IMG/VR virus record: IMGVR_UViG_3300033150_001065
Location: 1-40,403 of that record
DNA from: a virus
Reading direction: 5' to 3' (one strand)
Length of the DNA stretch: 40,403 bases
Shown here: positions 15,534 to 24,507 of the stretch, one piece after another
Position numbering within the stretch: the first letter of the stretch is position 1
Layout of the letters: each line of letters opens with the position of its first letter
Position numbers and translations under genes: made by a program
Notes under the pieces: model-generated
Told to the model about the DNA's origin: nothing
Seen by the model: the letters and a program-made list of their open reading frames with translations, nothing else
Databases searched by the model: none

Positions 15534-18529
15534 TACTCTTTTGTCCTTTGCTTATCAACTCTCGCAACATACCCGTAAGGGTCTAATCTCTTCCCGAGGC
15601 TCTGGTTTCGTATCCTATATTTAACGGTATGGGCTCCTGGATGCTTTGGCAACCCGAACGGGATCTTTGTATGTTGCTTCCCGAGAGCACTCAACGGTGC
15701 TTTGCCAACCCTCTGTGGAGTTTTGCTACCGTCTGGGTACTCGTCAAGCTCAACAAGCCCACCGCTCTGGGCCTTACATATGATTGTAAACTCTCTCTGA
15801 TTTGTTCCTTCGTCAAGCTCAACCAGCATATCCTTTGTGGTTATGTACGCATCTATTGCTTTTGCATTACCAGATGAATCGAGATCTTGGTCTCCGTGGT
15901 TTAGTTTATAAAACTTGCCGCAAGCATTACCACCACCACATAGATAATACCTGTTGTTGATTGCCGATATCAGGCTTGCAATTTCTGTGCCATAACTGTA
16001 TATGCCATACCACATTGTTGGAAAATGTAGCACGATAACCTTGTTTGGCGTTGTCTGTGAAGACCCCGAGTATACAACCCAGTACGCACACTGTGTCTCA
16101 AAATCATATACTCCATAACACTGATCTATGTACGATGGGTTTATGTAATCTTCGTGGTCTGGATCGAAGAATGTATCAATGTCTGGGGAGCTTATCTTCC
16201 ACCACTTGACACCGTCAAACATCCACAGCCCGTCGTAATAGATCCATGCCAGAACAACCTTTATACTGTCAAAGACTGGAACACCAGCCTCGATTGATAT
16301 CAGCGACATTGGCGCAGCTATACCAATATTTGCTGATAGCCGCAACTTACCAAAGTTTGATGGCGAGTTACCCTGTAGCATCCAGATCTCACTATCGGCA
16401 AACACAACAAGCTCGTTATAGAACGGTATAGCCCTTCTCAGCGGGCGCTCACCGAAGTATATATACCCGGAATCGTTACCGTTCCACACATTTGGCAGAT
16501 TGGCTGCCGAATATCTCATTGCGTTTTCTGCGCCCTTCGGTGCCAACTGCCAGGCCCTGGTTTTCCACGCAACGGTGCCGTAACATAACTCAACGTCAGT
16601 CGGTGCTGGCTTTCCCTCAACATAATACACATACACATCTGAAGCACTCAACGTTGCACTAACCGTTATCTCATACCAATACAGCGGTATTGTTTCTCCG
16701 GCTATTGTTGTCGGTTTTTCATCTGATGTGGCATCCCACGAAAGAGATCCGGTCTGTTTTAGTGTGTCAGAACCACTTTTTGTTGAATCGTCAAGATTGG
16801 ATACTGACGCAAAAGTACCATCATTTTTGAAATACTTAACAGTTATGTTTGCAGCTTCATCATTGAAGCTATCGTTTGGAAGATACAGCTTTATAGAATT
16901 AACTTTTTCTGCGAACCCAACATAAAACTTCTCACTAGATGTCATGCCAGACAGGTCGGCATAAAGACTGGTTACCGTGCTTGCAACGTCTGGGCTATAA
17001 TCTATGTACTTCGATGTGTCGTAGAAATAGCATGACTGTACACCAATATATGTTCCATCCCACACGTCAACAACATCTGCCATTGGACTATGCACAGTTA
17101 TTGCCTGCACAAAGGTGTCCGTGTCAAACCCCTCATACGGTGCGCTATCTACGAGAAACTTTACCCTGTACGCAAACCCTGGGATTCCAGATATTACGGT
17201 TTGCACCTCGTCCCCAGGTGCTGTCCACTCAATGTCTCCCGTCTGATAAAAAGATGGTCCGGTTTCGGTTGTAGTGGTAGCAACTATGTCTCCCAGGGTG
17301 AGAGATGTTAGCTCAGACTTGTCACCAATGTTCCAGTAGTGGTAGAAGTACACCGGGTCTGTAGTTTGCGAAGCAAAAGAATGTAATGTGGTCCAACTAC
17401 CAGGCGTACCATAGTAAAATGTTATTGTATCAGATGATCTAGCTATTCTGAGGTTCCCCGATGTATCTGTTGTAGTGTCCGTGTCTGTGCCTTCAGATGA
17501 CCCACCAGCAACTATCTCGCAATAATATTCGTTTGTGCCACCAGTCTGATACCTTCTCCATATGTAACCATAGTTGTTTGAGTCTATCTTGAAGTATAGA
17601 CCAAAGTAGTTGTTTGCGGCAGAGGGCTGCGCCCAAGACAGATTTGAGAACGGAATGTATATGTCAAAATCACCAGTGCAAACTATGTTATGGATTAACG
17701 AAACCTCGTCACCATCTGAAGCGTTTGTTTGGTTATAGACCAGACCAGAGCTTACCTCTATTGTGTCACTACCATTGCCAGTCCATTCATCATGATTTGC
17801 TATTACGGTATCATATGCATAATCAAGCCCCTGGCCAGGGGTTGTCCCATCCGTAATGGTTAGAGATGTCCACGACCCGTTGTAATACTCAAGACCAATC
17901 ACTGCCCTTGATGCATTGTTATTGGACGAATCAACAGTTGGTGTGATCTTGTCAAGCGGCATCTCCGCTACGATGTACAGATAGTCGTCATCTGTTACAA
18001 CATCAAAGTCTATGTGTGTTGACGTATCGTCGTCGGTTGCTTCTTCAAAGAAGTTTATGTAGGCAGAGTTTCCGTTATCATAAAGAAACACACCAGTCGG
18101 ATCGTGCTCAGACCCACGCCATATTAAAAACTCTTTGTTGTTGGCTAAAAGAAGGGCGTTGCCCACTTGGGCAAACTGCGTTAACTCGCAACTGGCAGTA
18201 AGGGTTTTTAGCGCAGACCATGATATATTGTTTGGCGGCAGTGCACTGCCCTTCATAATCCTCTCACCATTAGAGGAGTCATAGACATGTGCTATCAGTA
18301 GGTCATCACTGCCGTCAAGTTTGCGAAACTGTGTTAAACTTTTAAACCTAAGACCTGATGCAACAGCGGAAGCAGTAAGGGTTGTCATACCCTTCCTTTG
18401 CCTCCAATAAAAACCCGGTTGCATGTTCTGTGTATCGCTCAATTCGTCTGGTTTCAGAAGTATCGAAGCGATACCCTTTATCATTTTACCGAAAGGTTGG
18501 GCTATCTTGGCAACGGTTTCTTTCTTCAT
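15533..18529 (-). CDS. Tail nozzle / stabilisation protein, beta-propeller type
   Basis: 998 residues. The first 60 residues (LLKPDELSDTQNMQPGFYWRQRKG) match the common opening of short-tail nozzle proteins: a 'P-x-E-x-x-x-x-x-N' stretch followed by an R-K-G. The rest is beta-rich with repeated aromatic/Gly strands; the last 300 residues (PLRRAIPFYNELVVFADSEIWMLQGN, IAAPMSLISIEAGVPVF..., YYDGLWMFDGVKWW) look like propeller blades. A middle region (about 150-620) has carbohydrate-type beta domains. It follows the connector gene by 3 bases. It should form the distal tail tube through which DNA leaves. Confidence 0.65.
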   Translation of the reverse strand: MKKETVAKIAQPFGKMIKGIASILLKPDELSDTQNMQPGFYWRQRKGMTTLTASAVASGLRFKSLTQFRKLDGSDDLLIAHVYDSSNGERIMKGSALPPNNISWSALKTLTASCELTQFAQVGNALLLANNKEFLIWRGSEHDPTGVFLYDNGNSAYINFFEEATDDDTSTHIDFDVVTDDDYLYIVAEMPLDKITPTVDSSNNNASRAVIGLEYYNGSWTSLTITDGTTPGQGLDYAYDTVIANHDEWTGNGSDTIEVSSGLVYNQTNASDGDEVSLIHNIVCTGDFDIYIPFSNLSWAQPSAANNYFGLYFKIDSNNYGYIWRRYQTGGTNEYYCEIVAGGSSEGTDTDTTTDTSGNLRIARSSDTITFYYGTPGSWTTLHSFASQTTDPVYFYHYWNIGDKSELTSLTLGDIVATTTTETGPSFYQTGDIEWTAPGDEVQTVISGIPGFAYRVKFLVDSAPYEGFDTDTFVQAITVHSPMADVVDVWDGTYIGVQSCYFYDTSKYIDYSPDVASTVTSLYADLSGMTSSEKFYVGFAEKVNSIKLYLPNDSFNDEAANITVKYFKNDGTFASVSNLDDSTKSGSDTLKQTGSLSWDATSDEKPTTIAGETIPLYWYEITVSATLSASDVYVYYVEGKPAPTDVELCYGTVAWKTRAWQLAPKGAENAMRYSAANLPNVWNGNDSGYIYFGERPLRRAIPFYNELVVFADSEIWMLQGNSPSNFGKLRLSANIGIAAPMSLISIEAGVPVFDSIKVVLAWIYYDGLWMFDGVKWWKISSPDIDTFFDPDHEDYINPSYIDQCYGVYDFETQCAYWVVYSGSSQTTPNKVIVLHFPTMWYGIYSYGTEIASLISAINNRYYLCGGGNACGKFYKLNHGDQDLDSSGNAKAIDAYITTKDMLVELDEGTNQREFTIICKAQSGGLVELDEYPDGSKTPQRVGKAPLSALGKQHTKIPFGLPKHPGAHTVKYRIRNQSLGKRLDPYGYVARVDKQRTKE

Positions 18530-18532
18530 ATC

Positions 18533-19885
18533 TTAGTCCCAATTCCACACGTTACCAGACCAATCGACGTCTTGCACAACTGTCTCCCCTCTCAGATGTT
18601 CTGGTGTGGTAAGTATGTGGTTGAACAGGTCATTTATTTCTTGAGATATTCTGTTGTATATCGTGTTGTCTTCATCACTGGCAACCAGTATCCTCGCTGC
18701 CTCTAAAACAACAAACCTCTCGTACTTCGCAGAGAATGGAAGCTCATCGCTGTCAGATGAGAGATCTGTCCCGTATGACTTATACGTAATCCATATCGAG
18801 TTATATTCCGTACTCTTGTGCGGCCACAGCCAAATCCTGTCTTCCATAACAGCAGCACGTTCTGGGTCACCGCCAGTCGAGTATGGTAATCTGGAAAACT
18901 CAACAATGTCACGCACGGCTATATTCTTTATGACAGACCCGTCCCAGTATTTTATCTCTATTACATCTTTCAGATCCGTAGGCAGAGCCTGGCTATATTG
19001 AATATTGTTTTCAGAATAGGTTTCCTTGAGGTCTCCTGTGGCCCCAGATGTGCCTCCAGTAAGAGTTTCAGCGGCTTTGAATTTTCCACTGTTGTACCCA
19101 CTTGCTTCATCGACGTCGCACGTTGCTCCTGACGTGCTTCCCTCAAGCTCTTCGTTGTCATCGAACACCCCTGTTGGATCTGACAACATCAAGTAGTCAG
19201 CCCCAACCTCTTCAACCTTTGCGGTGTATGAGTTGGTTGCACCAGTAACTGTTTCCCCAACAAGAAGGGTGCCACTTTTGTTATCTATATTAACCTTGAT
19301 CTTGATGTCGGTAACTATTAAAAAGTCTGAACCAGCGTATTCAACTGTAGCTGTGTGTCCGTTGGTTCCCCCCGTTACGGTTTCACCAACAGTGAATGAA
19401 CCAGAAACATTGACAAGATCAAGCTTTGTCATCTTCTTTATGTCTTGCTCAACGTTGCGCTTGATTATGCCACCAAACTTAACAGCAACAAGCTTTTGAG
19501 CCTGATTGATCGCATCTGTTATCTCTGTGTTTGTAAACCTATTTGTGTCGAGACCACCCTGGGCGTACTTGTCGTATATGTATACGACATCGCCGTTTTC
19601 GTAGTTGTTGTCAGACCCACCATCAATACTATCAACATACAGGTAGTGGTTGCCTGAACCACCTATCTGTCTTATTACAGCTATTGACCCACCGTCAGAG
19701 GTGTTATAGATAACATCGCCAACCTCTATCCCCTCTGAATCGAAGTCGTATGATTCATCTCTAAAATATGTCGTCTGTGTGCTGTCATCGTGCGTTAGTG
19801 TATTGCTTGACATCTTTCGTGTCGGTGCAACATCGTTAACCTCTCTACGCACGTATTTACGCAGGGTAGATAGAGTTGTACCCAT
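18533..19885 (-). CDS. Head-tail connector/adaptor with inserted GxxxSGAT repeats
   Basis: 450 residues. The N terminus (TLRKYVRREVND...) and the helix FTNTEITDAINQAQKLVA near residue 115-132, with the C-terminal part (LPTDLKDVIEIKYWDG... AKYERFVVLEAARILVA), resemble the tail-tube adaptor proteins of short-tailed phages. Between them, residues about 155-295 hold four copies of a 35-40 residue unit with a core like VGETVTGGTNGHTATV, a repeat seen in other phage structural proteins. A ribosome site of the GGAG type precedes the ATG. The protein should join the portal ring to the nozzle. The repeats may be surface-exposed. Confidence 0.65.
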   Translation of the reverse strand: MGTTLSTLRKYVRREVNDVAPTRKMSSNTLTHDDSTQTTYFRDESYDFDSEGIEVGDVIYNTSDGGSIAVIRQIGGSGNHYLYVDSIDGGSDNNYENGDVVYIYDKYAQGGLDTNRFTNTEITDAINQAQKLVAVKFGGIIKRNVEQDIKKMTKLDLVNVSGSFTVGETVTGGTNGHTATVEYAGSDFLIVTDIKIKVNIDNKSGTLLVGETVTGATNSYTAKVEEVGADYLMLSDPTGVFDDNEELEGSTSGATCDVDEASGYNSGKFKAAETLTGGTSGATGDLKETYSENNIQYSQALPTDLKDVIEIKYWDGSVIKNIAVRDIVEFSRLPYSTGGDPERAAVMEDRIWLWPHKSTEYNSIWITYKSYGTDLSSDSDELPFSAKYERFVVLEAARILVASDEDNTIYNRISQEINDLFNHILTTPEHLRGETVVQDVDWSGNVWNWD

Positions 19886-19910
19886 ATCGAAGCTCCGTTA
19901 TAAAATCTAT

Positions 19911-19929
19911 GGGCCGGTTTACCCGGCCC
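19911..19929. terminator. GC-rich intergenic hairpin
   Basis: Perfect 7-bp stem GGGCCGG / CCGGCCC with a 5-base loop in the 49-base gap between the stop at 19935 and the start at 19885. On the minus strand the stem is followed by ATAGATTTTAT. It may cause partial termination or stabilise the 3' end of the capsid-gene messages. Confidence 0.5.
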
Positions 19930-19934
19930 GTATT

Positions 19935-20195
19935 CTAATAACCCCAGGCGAAGATAATCTGGTACTTACCACTATCAATCGCCGTATCCATGTCAAGCGT
20001 GGTCCCAGAATAGGTGGAAAGAACACCACCACCAGTATCGTCTATATTATACAGAAGTGAAGCATTCACCCTGTTAAGACCGATCTTGGTGGCTGGTATT
20101 TCTGTGGTAGATCCATCACCCTTGATCTTGTACACAGACATTTTCTTATCACCCATACCAGGCACAGCCATTATTTTAGTGAACGTTAAAGCCAT
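19935..20195 (-). CDS. Small beta-rich hypothetical structural protein
   Basis: 86 residues, beta-rich (MALTFTKIMAVPGMGDKKMSVYKIKGDGSTTEIPATKIGL in the first half). The ATG follows GGAGG. The last strand ends IIFAWGY. It stands between the glycosyltransferase and the connector in the virion gene block, so a minor virion role is likely. Short proteins of this type are common beside connectors in marine and freshwater phages, but I cannot assign a function. Confidence 0.6.
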   Translation of the reverse strand: MALTFTKIMAVPGMGDKKMSVYKIKGDGSTTEIPATKIGLNRVNASLLYNIDDTGGGVLSTYSGTTLDMDTAIDSGKYQIIFAWGY

Positions 20196-20204
20196 CTTTA
20201 CCTC

Positions 20205-20882
20205 CTAGTATGGTCTCCAGTGTGGCGGATAACAGTTGTTACCTGCCATGTGTGCAGACCGTATTCTTTGGTCTATGTAAATGTCAAAGCCGAAACTCTG
20301 TACCAAGGAGCAGAAGTTTGAGTCCTCCCCCACGTGATGCAGGCTTCCGTCATTGTGGTCCACCTGGTAGTGTGTGAAAAACCATGGCTCGTCTATTGAC
20401 TCAAAAACAACCCGACGCACCATCAACATCCCAGCACCAACCAGAGCACTCCTACCAGCACCAGCCTTTGTAAGGTTGACGAGATTTTCTGTGAAAGCGC
20501 ATTCAGGGATAAACTCCCACCATCCGTCCTGTGCCTGCTCCGGTGTCATTCCAGCTACCAGTAGACCTCTGTTGTCTTTGAAGTGGTATATACCAGACAC
20601 AATATCTACATTTGGATCTCCGAAGTCTTCCATAAACAAGTCCATCCAGTCAGGTTCAAAACCATTATCATAGTCTAGGAACAGTAGGTACTCCGAATCA
20701 GAAGCAAGAAATTCACGCACAATATTGTTTCTTATTGAGTCTATGTAAATACCAGTGTGTGGTAATACTTTAAATTCGTAATCTCGCCAATCCCTACCAG
20801 ACATTGCGTTGAAACACGAAATCAAACCAACCCAGTGCACCATGCAATTCATCGTTGTTAGCCCAATGGCTATCTTGTGCAC
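20205..20882 (-). CDS. GT-A fold glycosyltransferase (family 2-like)
   Basis: 225 residues. The N-terminal strand (KIAIGLTTMN) opens a Rossmann-like half; LLFLDYDNGFEPDW near residue 70 carries the D-x-D of metal-dependent GT-A enzymes; GAGMLMVRRVVFE and an acidic HVGEDSNFC near residue 185 match the acceptor side of family 2-type enzymes, where E-D is usual. GTG start behind AAAGGAG. The enzyme should move a sugar from a nucleotide-sugar to an unknown acceptor. It sits between a methyltransferase and structural genes, so a virion protein or a host surface glycan are both possible targets. Confidence 0.75.
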   Translation of the reverse strand: MHKIAIGLTTMNCMVHWVGLISCFNAMSGRDWRDYEFKVLPHTGIYIDSIRNNIVREFLASDSEYLLFLDYDNGFEPDWMDLFMEDFGDPNVDIVSGIYHFKDNRGLLVAGMTPEQAQDGWWEFIPECAFTENLVNLTKAGAGRSALVGAGMLMVRRVVFESIDEPWFFTHYQVDHNDGSLHHVGEDSNFCSLVQSFGFDIYIDQRIRSAHMAGNNCYPPHWRPY

Positions 20883-20895
20883 AACATACTCCTTT

Positions 20896-21456
20896 CTATG
20901 CGAAGAACATCAGAAAAGAACCATCATGTGCCGATATGTTAAACACCGTCTTTGAAACACACCAGCTACATTCATATGACATTGTGTATTTCAGGCCGAG
21001 GGTGGAAAACAAGTTTATCCACCATAACTGTGGCCGTAGTGTCATATGATACTTGTCATCGGATGCTCCATGCATACTGTCAAAGCATATGAAATGTGCC
21101 TGTTCTCCACCAACCCTCTTAAACTCTTCTATTGTTACATCAAGACGATCTCTTGGTATATGCTCCATAAAGTCTGTTGTAACAACAAGGTCAAAGCATC
21201 CATCTCTAAACGGAAGAGCGGTGGCATCAGCAATAATGTCTGCGTTGCTGTGGGGGCTAAAGTCAACCCCCACAGCGTCTACACCAAGTTGGCGTAGGTA
21301 TTTGGCAAGAACGTTCTTACCACAGCCGACATCGAGGATCTTTTTGTAACGCTCAGCTATTATAAACGAGGCGTAGGACAGGAACCTTACAGGATTCTCC
21401 ATGTACATAAGCCTCAGAGGTTCAAGATAGTATTGAGCGTTATACAGATCCTTCAT
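20896..21456 (-). CDS. Class I SAM-dependent methyltransferase (type 11)
   Basis: 186 residues. The SAM site motif I reads KILDVGCGKNVLAKYL near residue 40, motif II is GVDFSP, then DATALPFRDGCFDLVVTTDFMEHIP, which is the classic motif III-IV pattern of the type-11 family. No target-recognition domain for DNA is visible, which favours a small molecule, sugar or protein acceptor. ATG behind AAAGGAG. It lies 13 bases upstream of the glycosyltransferase, so both may act on the same product, for example methyl-capping a sugar. Confidence 0.8.
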   Translation of the reverse strand: MKDLYNAQYYLEPLRLMYMENPVRFLSYASFIIAERYKKILDVGCGKNVLAKYLRQLGVDAVGVDFSPHSNADIIADATALPFRDGCFDLVVTTDFMEHIPRDRLDVTIEEFKRVGGEQAHFICFDSMHGASDDKYHMTLRPQLWWINLFSTLGLKYTMSYECSWCVSKTVFNISAHDGSFLMFFA

Positions 21457-21471
21457 TTTTACTCCTTTCGC

Positions 21472-22224
21472 TTACGGAAGCAGCATAAGGAAGATCGGCT
21501 TATACTCGGTGTCAACACCAGCGGTACCCATCTGCACACCAACAGTTGGCTTGGTAAACTGTACAGCAGCCTGGGTGGTTACGGAGTAATAACCTACACC
21601 ACCAGCAGTTGCTCCGGGGATTAGCTCGTTACCGACAGCAGCAGTGGTGGTGGCCAGAACGATTGCCGGACCCCAGGTCTGAATCCAGAAGTAATACCCA
21701 CTGGTAACAGCCATCGGAGGGATACCGACAAACACATTTTCCTCAGTTGCGGTATGAGCAACACCATAAAACGGATTATACACCAGGGTAAACTGGCTAC
21801 TAGTGGTCAGCGCAACCTGGATCGGATCATACAGATAGAAGGTAGCAGTACCTGACGCAGAAACAGCGGGGTGTCTCTTAATCTTGTACTGATGGCCTTC
21901 ACCAGCAGCATCGTTAATGTGCAGCCAGCCTTCGGCATACTCGTTGGCGGTTACAGCGGTAGCACCAACGGTGAGGCTAACACTCTTGTCGCCGACAGCA
22001 GCGGCAGCAGCGACAGACTGGTTCATGTGGTTCGCCTGACACTGTTTTGCGGCGCAAAGCTTACCACCAGCCAGGGTACCACCAGACTTTGCGTAATAGA
22101 ACACCCTACCATCGGCAAGCTGCATCCTGGTACCAAGCCTGTGCTTGGCAGTAGAGCTTTCCTCAAATAGACCCTGGCGCAGGATCTTCCCGGTAGTAAT
22201 TTCAAAACCATGTTTCGCACTCAT
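21472..22224 (-). CDS. Head-associated structural (decoration-type) protein
   Basis: 250 residues, Ala/Gly/Thr-rich, mainly beta, with the pattern LGTR.QLADGRVFYYAKSGG and NEYAEGWLHINDAAGEGHQY. Proteins of this type follow the major capsid gene in many phages and are probably surface or decoration proteins. It is encoded right after the capsid gene, in the same direction, behind a GGGGG ribosome site. Low charge and low Cys content fit an abundant virion protein. Exact role unproven. Confidence 0.55.
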   Translation of the reverse strand: MSAKHGFEITTGKILRQGLFEESSTAKHRLGTRMQLADGRVFYYAKSGGTLAGGKLCAAKQCQANHMNQSVAAAAAVGDKSVSLTVGATAVTANEYAEGWLHINDAAGEGHQYKIKRHPAVSASGTATFYLYDPIQVALTTSSQFTLVYNPFYGVAHTATEENVFVGIPPMAVTSGYYFWIQTWGPAIVLATTTAAVGNELIPGATAGGVGYYSVTTQAAVQFTKPTVGVQMGTAGVDTEYKPIFLMLLP

Positions 22225-22284
22225 TATTATAAAACCCCCTGCGTCTGTGCGGTTCTAGCCACACAGCTACGCTGTTTGTGTTAA

Positions 22285-22301
22285 GAGGGGCCATGCCCCT
22301 C
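22285..22301. terminator. Hairpin after the major capsid gene
   Basis: Perfect 7-bp stem GAGGGGC / GCCCCTC with a 3-base loop in the 82-base gap between capsid gene and the next. A second hairpin with a GCTGT/ACAGC core lies at about 22261-22280. No clear U-run follows on the minus strand, so the role may be mRNA stabilisation or partial termination that keeps capsid mRNA abundant. Confidence 0.4.
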
Positions 22302-22306
22302 GCCAA

Positions 22307-23257
22307 TTATGCAGTAAGAGCACTACGGCAGTAGTGTGCGTCACGCCTGGTGCACACAACATTACCACGCCACAGGATCTGCATAGATTTAGTCACCCCA
22401 TTAGTGGGAGTCTTCCACGGAGTCCTTGCAAAGAATGCATTCTTGTGGACAACGAAGCCCCAGAAACGGTCATTCAGTGCAAAGCAGTATCCACTCGGGC
22501 ACTTGCCGTCGCTGAAAATCTCTGCCTGGTCAAGCATGTACACAGCGTCGAAACCAGCCTTTGCGGCCTGCGGGGACTGCAAGCGCTGCTGCTGCATAAG
22601 CTGATCCAGCCAGGAATCCAGCAGGGTGTCAGTGGTTACGATAAGATTGGGCTTATCTTTCACACCGTCACCAACCTTTGCGCTGGTCCTCATGCTGCGG
22701 AGCACAGAGGAAGTAATAGCTGCGGAGGTGCTGGAGATACCAGCAGCCCACACACTCATATCATCTTCCTTGATACCCCCATACGCAGTGGAAGTGGTGC
22801 TATTGAAAAGCGCCAGAAGACCGTCAAGGTCTTTGTCACTATTCCCGGTGCCATCAGAATACAGACCGTCAGCAAGGTCATCCTGGATGCTCTTCTGTGC
22901 CATTTCAAGGTTGTTGATAACAAGATCAACTTCCTCTTCCGGGCCACTGTTGGTCATTTCGTCATCAAAGGTGATGGTCACGTTGGTCCAGTAGTTTCTC
23001 CACTCAAAGATAGCAGAGTTGAAGATTTCCCTTTTCCCAACGTCGAAAGTATCAACGCCAGAAAAGGAACCACCAGCAAGCCTCTCGTATGCCAGGGGCA
23101 CCTTGATGCTGACACCACCGGAAGCTTTCTTCATCGGTTTCTTGAGCGCCCGCTTAATCAGGTAATAACTGGAAAAGTAGTTGTCGAAAGCTTTTCCGTT
23201 GTCGCTCAGAAAGTAATAACGAGTCAAAGACTCCAATTCAGTCCTGCTCAGAGCCAT
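22307..23257 (-). CDS. Major capsid protein (HK97-fold type)
   Basis: 316 residues. The sequence starts with an N-terminal helix (MALSRTELESLTRYYFLSD), followed by LAGGSFSGVDTFDVGKREIFNSAIFEWRNYW, a glycine-rich loop region and a C-terminal domain ending in WRGNVVCTRRDAHYCRSALTA. The N-terminal beta region and the long helix (LVINNLEMAQKSIQDDLADGLYSDG) match HK97-fold capsid proteins of podo- and siphophages. It is preceded by a scaffold gene and followed by a decoration-type protein, the usual order. ATG behind GGAGG. No protease gene is seen nearby. Confidence 0.8.
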   Translation of the reverse strand: MALSRTELESLTRYYFLSDNGKAFDNYFSSYYLIKRALKKPMKKASGGVSIKVPLAYERLAGGSFSGVDTFDVGKREIFNSAIFEWRNYWTNVTITFDDEMTNSGPEEEVDLVINNLEMAQKSIQDDLADGLYSDGTGNSDKDLDGLLALFNSTTSTAYGGIKEDDMSVWAAGISSTSAAITSSVLRSMRTSAKVGDGVKDKPNLIVTTDTLLDSWLDQLMQQQRLQSPQAAKAGFDAVYMLDQAEIFSDGKCPSGYCFALNDRFWGFVVHKNAFFARTPWKTPTNGVTKSMQILWRGNVVCTRRDAHYCRSALTA

Positions 23258-23275
23258 TTTTTATACCTCCAAGGG

Positions 23276-24175
23276 CTACCTTGCCTCCCTTGCTGCCTTT
23301 AGCCTGTTGACAAGAACCTCCCGAAGGCCGCCGTGTTTATCGGTTTCCTTCAGGTCGTCGTCAACATCGTAGTGGCCTCCGTCTCCAAGACCGGAACCAC
23401 CGTCCAGCACGGAGGCATGACCCTTCGTCTTTAGATAGTTAATAGCTTCACGTCTTCCTTCTTCCTTAGCCTGTTTGATAGCCTTGGGGATGTATTCCTC
23501 AACAAGATAGGCAGAAACAGCGTTATGTTCTGGGTGCTCCCTGATGTAATCTATGGCCTTGTCAGACGTCGCAAACTCGATGAACCCATCGTGCTTTTCA
23601 GCAAAGTCATCAAGGTTCTTTTTCAGGGTGTCGTAATACTCCTTCTCGCTTTCAACGGTCTCAACTTCCTGCTTTAGCTCGTACTTAGCCCTATCTAGCA
23701 GGCCACTGATGAAACCCTTGGGATCTTCCTGGAAAGCGTCAAGTATTTCCTGTTCGTCTTCCAGACTAAGAATATCCTCAAGCGGAGGGGTTTCTTCTTT
23801 AGACCCAGTATCGTCATCCCCAGACTTTACCCGTGATTCTATTTCATCAAGACGACGTTTCATTTCGAGAAATTCATCCTTGTATCGGTTCTTCTCGTCA
23901 ATCACGGACTTGAACCTGTCATACGGGACTGTTTTTTGTTTATCGTCGTCTTCCCCGTCAGGCTCGTCTTCTTCCTCTTCTTCCTCTTTGTTGTCTTCGT
24001 CCTTCTTTGGCTCTTCTTTATCGTCATCGCCGTCTGACGCATGTTGCTCAATCTCGTCCAATATCTTGTCGATATCTTCTAGATCAAGCGGGTTGTGTGT
24101 ACCTTCAAGCTCGTCGTCGGATGACCCGACACCATCACTGGTTTCTTTTACATCCGGTTCAAATGGCTTACCCAT
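23276..24175 (-). CDS. Scaffolding protein
   Basis: 299 residues. The first 90 residues are extremely acidic (Asp/Glu runs around 45-78), residues 80-125 are heptad-like helix (YDRFKSVIDEKNRYKDEFLEMKRRLDEIESRV), and the C-terminal third is mixed with a basic end (LVNRLKAAREAR), the usual capsid-binding form of scaffold proteins. It lies directly ahead of the major capsid gene. Scaffolds guide shell assembly from the inside and leave before or during packaging. ATG behind AAAGGAGAAG. Confidence 0.8.
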   Translation of the reverse strand: MGKPFEPDVKETSDGVGSSDDELEGTHNPLDLEDIDKILDEIEQHASDGDDDKEEPKKDEDNKEEEEEEDEPDGEDDDKQKTVPYDRFKSVIDEKNRYKDEFLEMKRRLDEIESRVKSGDDDTGSKEETPPLEDILSLEDEQEILDAFQEDPKGFISGLLDRAKYELKQEVETVESEKEYYDTLKKNLDDFAEKHDGFIEFATSDKAIDYIREHPEHNAVSAYLVEEYIPKAIKQAKEEGRREAINYLKTKGHASVLDGGSGLGDGGHYDVDDDLKETDKHGGLREVLVNRLKAAREAR

Positions 24176-24187
24176 GTCTTCTCCTTT

Positions 24188-24496
24188 CTACATTCCTTGT
24201 TTGTTAAGCTCTTCGTTAAGTTTGTCAAGTGCACTCTTCCTTTTCTTCTTTGCCTCAGCGGCTTCAGAAAGAGTACCGCTACCAAGGTTCTGTTCGTTGA
24301 TATCTGGCCCACCCTTAGACATCTTCTCTGGCGGCTTTGGTGGTTTCTTCTTCTTCGACTTTTTTATTTTTCTTTTAATCTTTGTTCTTTCGCCGTATTC
24401 GTTGTACTTGTCGCCAGTCCTGATGCTTTTTAAATGGTTAATCATTCTTTGTACCAATCCAGCCCTTTGGGGTGGGGTAACGATTGCATCTGCCAT
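24188..24496 (-). CDS. Small basic hypothetical protein
   Basis: 102 residues with a very basic centre (TKIKRKIKKSKKKKPPKPP, residues about 38-57) and a helical C terminus. No hydrophobic segment. The ATG follows AGGAGG. It stands between the FmdB-type zinc protein and the scaffold, so it may contact DNA or the acidic scaffold during head assembly. This is inference from charge and position. Confidence 0.6.
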   Translation of the reverse strand: MADAIVTPPQRAGLVQRMINHLKSIRTGDKYNEYGERTKIKRKIKKSKKKKPPKPPEKMSKGGPDINEQNLGSGTLSEAAEAKKKRKSALDKLNEELNKQGM

Positions 24497-24507
24497 TTAC
24501 TCACCTC

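Noticed and set aside
22334-23302. 322-residue frame on the plus strand
   Set aside because: It is antisense to the major capsid gene, has no ribosome site and no family-like sequence; the capsid frame explains the bases.
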